Assembly (NCBI GenBank): GCA_014621425.1
Contig: JAANBB010000680.1
Location: 1-15,819 of the forward strand
Source: Cylindrodendrum hubeiense
Lineage: Eukaryota > Ascomycota > Sordariomycetes > Hypocreales > Nectriaceae
DNA: 15,819 nt
Direction: 5' to 3'
Below, piece by piece: positions 8,848-15,819 of this stretch. The translations under genes were made by a program, and so were the position numbers. Positions within the stretch are counted from its first letter, which is position 1. The number at the start of each line of letters is the position of its first letter. The notes beneath the pieces were generated by a model. That model was given only the letters and a program-made list of their open reading frames with translations. It ran no database searches and was not told the origin of the DNA.

Positions 8848-10128
8848 ATCTGACTCGGCAGGTCCTGCTGACCCCTTGAGGGCTTTGATCTTATCCTTCA
8901 GATCTCGAGTTGTAAGGCGATGTGTGACTGCATCCTTCATCACAGGATTGGGTTCAAACCAATCTGGTGCCTCAGAGGGAANGGCATAGAAGCAGGTAGC
9001 TAGGCTATGCCGGCCNCCACAAGCATCACAGTAAGGCTCGTCTTTTGCTNCCTTGGGCGTTGACTTTTTCTTTGCCTTGGGCTCTGTCTTGGGCTCCGGC
9101 TTTGGGCCGGACTTGCGTTTCTTCGCATTCCGCCTCGATCCGGTTGATCCGGACGGTCCGGACTGTTGTGGGTCTTCCGGATCCGGGTCAGCTTGATCTT
9201 CCGGATCCGGGTCATTTCCAAAGGTCGGGCCAAAAGCCCCTCTTCTGACCCGGGTTGTGGCTGCCCTAGCAGGCTGCTGATAGCCTCGCCGGCTAACCTC
9301 TGTGCGAAGGTTCTTTGCCACAGTCCGGATCGTCAGGGTCTTGTCTTCTAGCTTATCCTGATGGATCCCTTGATAATTCGAGACCCAGTTTCCTAGGACT
9401 GGCTGAATTGCATCACACAGGTTGTTAAACCACACGTTCGGGTTGTCTAGGCCTCCGATCCCTCTGGTCTGGGCTCGGTGGGTTGCTTCTTCCCAGTCAA
9501 TAAGCCAGGCAGGGAAATCCTTAGCTGCCTTAGGCACAGTAGAAAGGATCATCTGATATTTAGTCAGGGCCTCATTTTGCTGCTCTGTTGTTGTGGCCCC
9601 AACGCTAGCTTGGAGGTTGGTATACCAGGTCCTTAGATCTTGTTCTGGATCGCAGGAGCTATCGGCTAGGCTCTTGGCAACTGTCTCCAAGACCCAATCC
9701 CTCATCTTAACTATCGCACGATGCTGTTCTTCGTATCGTCTATAGTCTTGATCATAGTCCTTACGGTCAGACTAATAGGCAGCTTTATCTTCCGCAGTCA
9801 GGTCTTTAATAGAGCTAGCTAGCTCGGTCGGATCGGTCGTCTTGGCTGTGTATGTAGGAGGAAGGGTCTGATTAGAGCTCTGACTCTCGGACTGTCGGGT
9901 CTGATAGGGTCGATCGGGCTCGATCCGCTGTGGAGGGATTCTTTGGAAATAGCTGCTGAAGGTCGGCACAGCCGGCTCTTCCATGGGCTGTTCTGATCCC
10001 TTAGGATTGATGACCTTCCAGATCTTCCCTGAAATTGCTTTCGTCTTGAAGGTCCTGTCCCAGTCTGCCCAGTCTTGAAAGGTCCTGAGATAGTCCCTCT
10101 GTTCAGATGCGGTATTTTTAGCTGACAT
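8845..10128 (-). pseudogene. Copia gag (capsid-nucleocapsid) with one internal stop
   Basis: I start gag at the ATG on the complement of 10126-10128 (MSAKNTASEQRDYL), the first in-frame ATG after the primer-binding site. The N-terminal part has a W-rich segment (FQDWADWDRTFKTKAI) typical of Copia gag. A Lys/Pro/Glu-rich basic stretch near 9060-9130 precedes a zinc knuckle, CDAC(G)GRHSLATC, with CX2CX3HX4C spacing, at about 9029-8991. The frame ends with TGA at 8845-8847, just before the protease, and pol continues in the same frame. An internal TAG at 9772-9774 splits gag and is explained by CAG-to-TAG. Gag would assemble the cytoplasmic virus-like particle and bind the genomic RNA. Confidence 0.85.
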
Positions 10129-10191
10129 TGCTGTCTTTGGAACAGATCGATGTTCGTATCGCGATAGCTGCACAGCTAGCTTCTCGAGCAA

Positions 10192-10205
10192 ATGAGACTC
10201 TTAAT
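10192..10205 (-). other. Primer-binding site matching half-tRNA-Lys(CUU)
   Basis: The + strand here reads ATGAGACTCTTAAT and abuts the 5' LTR end at 10206. This is the 5' anticodon-stem strand, the CTCUUAA loop and the first 3'-stem base (position 39) of eukaryotic tRNA-Lys(CUU), from memory of that tRNA. On the element's strand it is therefore complementary to the 3' end of a 39-nt tRNA half. Drosophila copia is primed by such a 5' half of initiator tRNA-Met. GAGCA, a likely D-arm match, lies just beyond with two extra bases. Confidence 0.65.
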
Positions 10206-10409
10206 TGTTGGATCGTGTACGGTACATTCGATCAAGTGGTCTTAGTGTTCAATAGAGTGTGGATTCAAAGCTGATGATTGTATTGATCCTTGAGGGCCTC
10301 GAGCCCCTCTTTTCCGTGAGGGGTTTTATCTCTCAATCTCACGCCCCTCTGACTAAGACTAGGATATCGATATATCAGGGAGTTGCAGGAATCCGATAAC
10401 AATCTAACA
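10206..10409 (-). repeat. Copia 5' LTR (right)
   Basis: This is the second 204-bp LTR, 203/204 identical to the left copy. The primer-binding site adjoins it on the element's inner side, so it is the 5' LTR and drives transcription leftward, away from the transcription factor gene that starts 84 bp beyond its outer edge. The same TATA-like box and hairpin (arms 10304-10309 and 10318-10323) are present. Confidence 0.93.
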
Positions 10410-10415
10410 TACAGC

Positions 10416-10469
10416 ATGGATTCTTCTGCTATTTGCAAACAGAATTGGGTGTCTCTGTTAAGTTCTTAA
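10416..10469 (+). promoter_or_regulatory. Possible uORF in the transcription factor leader
   Basis: A 17-codon frame (ATG GAT TCT ... AGT TCT TAA) starts 6 bp outside the LTR and ends 24 bp before the main start codon at 10494. If transcription begins at or before the LTR boundary, this would be an upstream ORF that could dampen translation. If transcription starts further downstream it is irrelevant. The coding content is not recognisable. Confidence 0.25.
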
Positions 10470-10493
10470 CCAGCTTAGCGGAATTTGTCTATT

Positions 10494-12709
10494 ATGTCTC
10501 CAACCACCGAGGCGCAGCTCCGGCGCAGACGCAAGAAAGGTGACAAACCACCCACCACACCTTGTATTCTGACTACAAGGGCTGACCGTATCGATAGCCT
10601 GCGACTTATGCTTCACCAAAAAGATCAAATGTGACTTGAGCGAGCCTCAGTGCTCCAACTGCCTACTTTACAGTGCAGATTGTTGTCGAACTATCTCTCG
10701 GCGCAGAGCTCACCCGCCAAACCCAAGACCTGCGGCCATCCGCACGGCGAAATTACAGCGGTAGGTCCATCAACATAGCTCATCTCGTCCAAGACGCTCA
10801 TTTGGGGTTTTAAGTCGCAGGAGCAATGAACGATCGAGCTACGGTTTAGAAGAATCAGTTCATCCGTCCCAGGTTGTCACCAATGGCATAACCGGGATCG
10901 TCGATATGACACCAGCCCAGACATTCGCTCCCCCAAGGTCACTTGCATTTGATTCCAACAGTGATCATCCATGGAAGTTTAACCCTATCACTCCAACCTT
11001 ACATCATGGGCCTCCTGATAAAAGTTTCTCTCTGCCCTCGCTTGAGGTACGTCTTGCCCGCATCTAGATCTCGTGGGCCATGCGCAGTAACATGCTAACC
11101 ATGCCAGAGTATTATGCCAGTTATTGATCACTATTTCAAACGCATTAACCCATCGATACCTCTTTTCAATCAAAATTCATTCATGAGAATGGTCACGAGG
11201 TGTTATGGTTCCGGTTCCAGGTGTGACACAGCCTCATGGGCTGCCATTTTGATCGTCGTTGGCCTCGGTCTGCAGTCACCTATTCCCGGGCATGAATCCC
11301 AATTCGGACCCATGGAGAGAAAGGATTGGAATAACTACTGCATGGGCCACGCGCAATCAGCTGTGTCTGAGCTCGCGACCAGAGATGAGGACCTGCTCGG
11401 CATCCAGGTACTGGTGGCGCTGGCCATGTTATTCCAAAATACTTTCGACTTCAGGCCGTGTAGCATTCTTCTTGGGATGGCTGTGCAATTAGCGCATCGA
11501 ATGCAACTGAATTATGACAATTCAGCCCAATACTTCACAGCTGATGAGGCTCTGGACAGGTCAAATGTGCTGTGGGTTACTTATATAGTTGACAAGGTAT
11601 GTTTTATCCCCAAGACTGTCCAGAATACACTTAACATGAAAACACAGGACATGGGTTTCAAGGCTAAAGTTCCATCCATGCTATCCGACGCCGACATAAA
11701 TATCCCAATGGATCCTTGCATATCAAACAAAACTGGCATTATCTTCACAGAGGATGGTGATAGTCAACTCAACATATTCCGCCAAAGAATAGAACTTGCC
11801 CAGATTGAAGGGAAGGTGTATGACCTCCTCTACTCCAGCCGCTCCATAAAGCTTGAGACTTCTGAGCGGAAAAAACGCGTGGAAAGTCTGCAGAAGATGC
11901 TAGATGATTGGTATGAGGGAATTCCGCCAGCGTTCCGGATCGAAATTGTCTCTGGGAATGTCGTAGATGCGGAGCTGGTTCAATTTACGCATTTATACCA
12001 TGTCTATCTTTCATGTCTGGTTTCTATCCATGGAGTTTGGAGTGGCCAGGCAGAATGGATGCGAATGGTTAGCTCCTTAGGCAGAGCGGCGATTGAAGAC
12101 TTTGCAACGGCTGTACGTGGATCGAAGGTCACAACCTGTATTCATTCACAAAACCCGCCGATTGGAAATGCGTGGAATCATTGCGTGGATATCAGTCGAA
12201 AATTTGTAAGGTTGTTCCACAGCACTCCGCCAACACAGTGCTTGATCTGGTAAGGCTCTATCGTGACATTTGCAGAACTGCTTCTAATGTTTGTTCGCAG
12301 GCAAACCACCTGCGCTCACTTCTCAAGCCTCATCATCCTCCTTGCCAACATCCTCATTCGATCAGCGGAGGGATCTGAATTGCAAGATTTACAATTAGTG
12401 GCAGCATCGATGGAATTTTATGATCGGCAACTCGAGGGTGTCCACTCCATGGTATACGATTCGATAAAGCTCGTCATCGAGGACTTGCGCAGTAATGCGG
12501 TCAAGATGGTTGGCGAGATTCACTTCGGGCACCCCGATGAAACAGTCATGGTAACCACGACAGCCGCTGGAAGAGATCCAAATGTGTTCTCTGACAACGT
12601 GTTACTCGATTTTGAGTATCATGAGGAACAACTGAGCAGCCTCGGGTTTGACGACCTGTTGACTCCGTATTTTGGGGAAGACGAAGTGATTCCATTATTA
12701 GACACTTGA
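10494..12709 (+). CDS. Zn2Cys6 transcription factor with fungal-specific middle homology region
   Basis: Six exons give 644 residues: 10494-10539, 10598-10760, 10821-11046, 11108-11596, 11648-12249, 12301-12709. All junctions are GT...AG and keep one frame; branch-like CTGAC, CTAAC or CTAAT precede several acceptors. Residues 17-44 form a binuclear zinc cluster, CX2CX6CX6CX2CX6C (CDLCFTKKIKC...CSNC...C), followed by a basic RRR linker, so the protein should bind CGG-type sites in the nucleus. From residue 146 (SIMPVIDHYFKRINP) comes the fungal transcription factor domain, including YIVDKDMGFKAKVPSML, HVYLSCLVSIHG and SLIILLANILIRSA. The acidic C-terminus (DDLLTPYFGEDEV) could activate transcription. 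The start is the only ATG giving an intact finger. The third base of intron 2's acceptor region is uncertain: AAG at 10814 is an in-frame alternative adding two codons. Target genes are unknown. Confidence 0.85.
11597..11647 (+). other. 51-nt in-frame, stop-free intron of the transcription factor
   Basis: The donor is AAG|GTATGT and the acceptor ACACAG|GAC, with CTTAAC as a possible branch site. Its removal joins VDK to DMGFKAKVPSML, matching the family's conserved D(K/R)-LxxxxGRP-like segment. Its length is a multiple of three and it has no stop, so retention would insert 17 residues instead of truncating the protein; an ORF-based annotation would miss it. Confidence 0.75.
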
Positions 12710-13472
12710 ACCGAAAGGTTTAAAGCACGTTTGCCCGAGCGATACGCACTGTTTTTGACAGAATAGATATTGTTGATTGTTGACTAGAGCGATGTGAGTT
12801 CTGCGTGGCACGCGGAGTATGGTCATTATTTATTTACTATGAGAATTGATCACTCGGTCCCAAATCGAGGGAGAAAAATGCAGTCACTCGCTAAGCATAA
12901 TTAATCATCTCCCTATCCCATCTTGCTGTCTCAAACGGTGTCGGTTGTCCGACGTTGTTTTACGACGGTACATCGCGAGTTCTTGTTCTGCCCAATTAAT
13001 GCGCGTAATGTGATGAATATGTTTCCTTTTTGCTCCTGCGCTCTGGCCAATCACTCGACCAAGCGAAGCCGGGTGATCTTCGCTAGTGAAGCCCCCCTCA
13101 TGGGTGAGTCAGGCATCTATGCATCTCAGGCTGTTGCTTGATGACTGGCAAGGCTGGAATTGAACACATCATCTCACCGCTAAGCCGCATCCAAGATTGT
13201 ACCTACCAAGTCAACGGGGACACAACTCGGCTTCTCAACACTGCCACTGAGTGACACCCCCCCTACGTCATCTTATGAAGAAAGACATGATTTCTGTTCT
13301 TGGGGCTTCGACATCTGCTGCGCCTAGGGCCACAACGAGGAGCTAGACTGCCAAACCCCGCTTTTCGTCAAACACAGAATTATCGTCTTCGACTCACAGT
13401 CGAGAGTTCACCCAACCCAGATCCGAACCCTACCCGGCATTGTGGAGACAAGGAAATAAGGCCCTTGCAACC
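12710..13472. other. Intergenic region between the two genes
   Basis: It holds the 3' flank of the transcription factor and the promoter of the kinase gene. No gene is supported: the open frames in it lack an ATG start or any recognisable content. AT-rich motifs such as TTATTTATTTA near 12830 might serve 3'-end formation. A C-rich/CRE-like patch near 13260 is listed separately. Confidence 0.6.
13260..13270 (+). promoter_or_regulatory. STRE-like CCCCT overlapping a CRE-like TACGTCA
   Basis: CCCCT (13260-13264) is the stress-response element core recognised by Msn2/4-type zinc fingers, and it overlaps TACGTCA (13264-13270), whose complement TGACGTA is a CRE/bZIP-type site. It lies about 205 bp upstream of the kinase start codon, a plausible promoter position. 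Both motifs are short and can occur by chance. Confidence 0.25.
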
Positions 13473-15819
13473 ATGGACGAAAATCTACCGGACATCATCC
13501 AGGATTACAAACTAGCGACACGGCTGAATAAATCGCACACTATCCACCTATTTGATGACCCTGATGCACCTCCATCTTCCCCCCAACGTTTGGAATATTG
13601 GAAGGAGGCTCGATTGCTTGGCCATGGCGGCCAAGGTCAGGTGGTTCTACAGACATGTGCCAGTGGTAGTCGGGGTTATGCTCAGCGCGCAGTAAAGATG
13701 ATCCAACTTCAAGACGGCACCATAAAACGACGACTTATTCAAGAGCTCGAAACGATTGTCAAATTTTCCCATGACAAGGTTTGTATTCTTGGCTATTTCT
13801 ATTGTATATTTGTATATTCTGGCTATTTAGTACTCTTACAATTCTATAGTGCTGACTTTAGATGAACAGTATGCGAGGTACTTTGTCAAGATGCTAGGTT
13901 GGTATGAGCTACATAACTCAATCTGTATAGCTATGGAGTATTTCCCCGCTGGAGATTTGCAAAGCTATATTAGTACACATCCAAACTTAAGCGAAGATCA
14001 CTGCCGCCAGATTATCAGTCAATTACTATCAGGCCTCGTCCTTATGCACACACAAGGATTTGCACATCGTGATATCAAACCTCAGGTATGTAAAACTCAT
14101 TATCCTATGTTAGGCACGACTCAATATAAGCAAATGTCTAAATCTCTAACCTTAGAATATCTTAATTCATCGATGCCCACAGCTTGAATCGCCAGATGCA
14201 TGGTGGGTCAAACTTGCAGACTTCGGTATCAGCAAGAAGTTCGGCGTGGCTGCTAGCTGTAGCACTGCTCTTGTTGGAACCAGTCTATACATGTCACCAG
14301 AGCTATTTGATCAACCTAGGCCATCGGATTTTAACTATCAGGCCGCGGATATGTGGGCTTTGGGTATAACAAGCTTCTTTATTTTGACCAAGACTCTTCC
14401 ATTCCCAGACCTTTCTTCGGTGTTTCAGTACAGGGCTAGTGCAGGCAGATCCTTTCCTGGCGGCCCTATGAATGTGGTTCAAGTTAGCAAACACGGCCAG
14501 GCTTTTATTCATTCCTTGATGAGTCCAGAGCCAGATCGGAGATTGACCTCAGATGCAGCCATGCTCCATGTATGGATCGGTTCATATCTGCCAAATAAAC
14601 CAGGCATAGCAGACGTATACAGCCTGTAAGTCTAATAGCCTAAATAATTTTACGAGACAAAAGTTGATTTTCTTAGATCTCAGAGGGCAGATTCTAGGAC
14701 GACCTCTTTTAAGGACGAGGAGGCAATTCCAGTGGAGAACTCACAATCGACTTTAAAAGAATATTCGAACGCATGGTCTACAAAAGGACCTAGTGGCCTC
14801 AGTTCAGCTTTCGAATTACATTCGACAATCAGTGCTGTCAATAGCAACGGATTGGAAACAAAGAGACTAAACTTCATTCCTCAAATTACGCCAGAGTCAT
14901 GGACGAGAGAGACCTCGAAGACTCATGCAAGAATGCCGTATGAAGCAGCAAGAAATGGGCTTCCAGAGGTGCTCGATCAGCTGCTAAAGAACGGAGCCAA
15001 TTTCGCGGATCGAGATGAGGATGGATGGACACTACTCGGTATTGCAGCCCTCAGTGGACAGCTGGAAGTAGTGAAACTTCTTCTTCACCATGGATTCAAT
15101 GTTCATACTTCAAGTAACGACGGTTGGACGCCAATCCAGGCAGCCGCAAGAGAAGGACACGAGGCCGTTGTCAAGCTGCTAATAGAGAATGGCGCTGGTA
15201 CCAAGGCAAAAGATAAGAATCGCTACACGCTGCTTATGACAGCTGCGTCTCACGGGCATGAGGGTGTGGCACGGGTACTAGTGGGGATGGGCGCCGACCT
15301 TGAAACCAAGGATAAGAATCACGACACAGCTCTCCTAAAGGCTGCGCATCACGGGCATGAGGGTGTAGTTAGGGTGCTGCTGGAAAATGGCGCGAACCTT
15401 GATGCAAGGGATACGAAAAAATGCACGCCGCTTTTAAGGGCTGCAAGCAATGGGCATGAAGCAGTGGCGCAGGTGCTGTTAGATCCAGGCGCCAACGTTC
15501 AGACACACAACTTTGAGGGCAACTCGCCGCTCCTACTAGCTACGAGCCATGGTCTGGAAACCACGTCGAAGTTGTTAGAAAAAAGGAGCGCCCACCTTGA
15601 GGAAACTGATGAAAATGAGAGAACGGCGCTCATCCTTGCTGCACGTCATGGGCATGATAGTGTGGCAAGGCTACTAGTGGAAAAGGGTGCCAATGTTGAG
15701 GCGCGCGATCGGGGGGGAGACGACGCCTCTCTGGCAGGCTGCATGTCATGGTTATGATAGTGTGGTAAAGCTGCTAATGGAAAAAGATGCCGATATTGAG
15801 GCACGGGATCGGAAGAATA
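13473..15819 (+). CDS. Ser/Thr protein kinase-ankyrin repeat fusion, frameshifted and cut by the window edge
   Basis: Exons: 13473-13778, 13870-14085, 14156-14625, 14677 onward; introns of 91, 70 and 51 nt. The start ATG has a CAACCATGG context. Kinase, residues about 44-325: glycine loop GHGGQGQV (50-57), AVK lysine 75, helix-C Glu 91, HRDIKPQN (168-175, split by intron 2), DFG (196-198), GTSLYMSPEL (215-224). All catalytic residues are present, so activity is expected. A polar linker (about 332-413, many Ser/Thr) leads to 33-residue ankyrin repeats from residue 414, a protein-binding solenoid. No signal peptide or membrane segment is seen. In the given sequence translation stops at 15755-15757, after 690 residues, because of a +1 shift at a G7 run; the repeat continues in another frame to the edge. 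The substrate and partner are unknown; a sensor-like role is inference only. Confidence 0.85.
14924..15819 (+). repeat. Ankyrin repeat array, 99-bp units
   Basis: Units start at 14924, 15023, 15122, 15221, 15320, 15419, 15518 and 15617, exactly 99 bp apart, and a ninth starts after the G7 run in a shifted frame. The first is degenerate (MPYEAARNGLPEVLDQLL). Later ones follow the pattern TPLxxAAxxGHexVvxLLLexGAnxxaxDxx. The coding stretch at about 15647-15712 and the one at about 15746-15811 differ at roughly 12 of 66 positions, pointing to recent unit duplication or gene conversion. Confidence 0.88.
15711..15717 (+). other. G7 homopolymer causing a frameshift in the ankyrin array
   Basis: Up to this run the frame reads ankyrin repeats. 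After it the current frame gives GDDASLAGCMSWL and a stop, while the frame obtained with six G reads ETTPLWQAACHGYDSVVKLL, a perfect continuation of the 33-residue register. It is therefore a single-G insertion, either real or a sequencing/assembly error. Confidence 0.75.

Larger units (their letters stand above)
4949..10409 (-). mobile_element. Near-complete Ty1/Copia LTR retrotransposon
   Basis: The 5461-bp element is bounded by 204-bp direct repeats with TGTTGG...CTAACA ends. Its coding region on the minus strand runs gag (with zinc knuckle), aspartic protease (DSGA), GAG-pre-integrase HHCC finger, integrase, reverse transcriptase (YVDD) and RNase H. Integrase before RT defines the Copia (Pseudoviridae-type) order. 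A primer-binding site adjoins the right (5') LTR and a polypurine tract adjoins the left (3') LTR. The frame has no indels but four stop codons. No target-site duplication is visible: GAAAG precedes 4949 and TACAG follows 10409. The 41 ambiguous bases in 5481-9050 suggest a consensus of several similar genomic copies. It separates decayed DNA from the transcription factor gene. Confidence 0.95.

Noticed and set aside
7787..8989. Open frames on the + strand across the Copia integrase, protease and gag
   Set aside because: They are antisense shadows of the minus-strand pol and gag frame, with no domain of their own.
9000..9351. Additional short frames on both strands within gag
   Set aside because: They overlap the compositionally biased Lys/Pro/Glu region of gag in other frames; low-complexity shadows.
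12923..13141. 72-codon open frame between the two genes
   Set aside because: It does not begin with ATG, has no recognisable content, and no splice-compatible partner exon is evident.
13148..13195. tRNA-like B-box (minus strand GTTCAATTCC) with a CTTAGCGG segment
   Set aside because: I could not fold a complete cloverleaf: no acceptor stem or 5-bp T stem forms, so it is a chance match or a degraded fragment at most.
14303..14877. Minus-strand frames opposite the kinase and linker
   Set aside because: They are antisense to exons whose motifs and splice sites are clear on the + strand.
10494..15819. Biosynthetic gene cluster built around the Zn2Cys6 regulator
   Set aside because: Only one other gene, a kinase-ankyrin fusion, is in the window; no biosynthetic enzyme or transporter is seen.

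Overview
The window looks like nuclear DNA of a filamentous ascomycete (Pezizomycotina; Eurotiomycetes is my guess, not shown). Support: two protein genes with short introns (51-91 nt), GT...AG ends and CTAAC/CTGAC-like branch sites; a Zn2Cys6 regulator with a fungal-type middle homology region; and Ty3/Gypsy and Ty1/Copia elements carrying C-to-T/G-to-A decay typical of repeat-induced point mutation (RIP).

Layout. (1) 1-4948 is a very AT-rich block of decayed retroelements. It holds the integrase-GPY/F-chromodomain end of a Gypsy chromovirus (+ strand, about 666-1967), its polypurine tract and 3' LTR (2708-3108), a fossil Copia fragment (about 3274-3537), a less AT-rich island with a hairpin (3740-3895), a TATA box plus hairpin from a probable Copia LTR (4121-4148), and a second, much less mutated copy of the Gypsy LTR (about 4480-4876). 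(2) 4949-10409 is a nearly complete Ty1/Copia element on the minus strand: two 204-bp LTRs with one difference, a primer-binding site that looks like half of tRNA-Lys(CUU), a G-rich polypurine tract, and gag, protease, integrase, RT and RNase H in one uninterrupted frame broken only by four in-frame stop codons. All 41 ambiguous bases (N) of the window lie in its coding part, and 37 of them follow a pyrimidine on the + strand. (3) 10494-12709 is a six-exon Zn2Cys6 transcription factor gene of 644 residues whose start codon is 84 bp from the outer edge of the Copia LTR. (4) 12710-13472 is intergenic. (5) 13473 to the right edge is a serine/threonine kinase fused to an ankyrin-repeat array; a G7 run near the edge throws the array out of frame and the gene continues beyond the window.

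How the parts relate. The Copia element sits at the junction between the RIP-decayed block and ordinary gene-bearing DNA, occupies the promoter position of the transcription factor and is transcribed away from it. The fossil Copia fragment and the younger element share a recognisable post-integrase linker, so related families have entered this locus at different times. Nothing in the sequence ties the transcription factor functionally to the kinase-ankyrin gene beyond adjacency and common orientation. The ankyrin array and kinase together form a receptor/effector-like architecture; a role in sensing or self/non-self recognition would be speculation.
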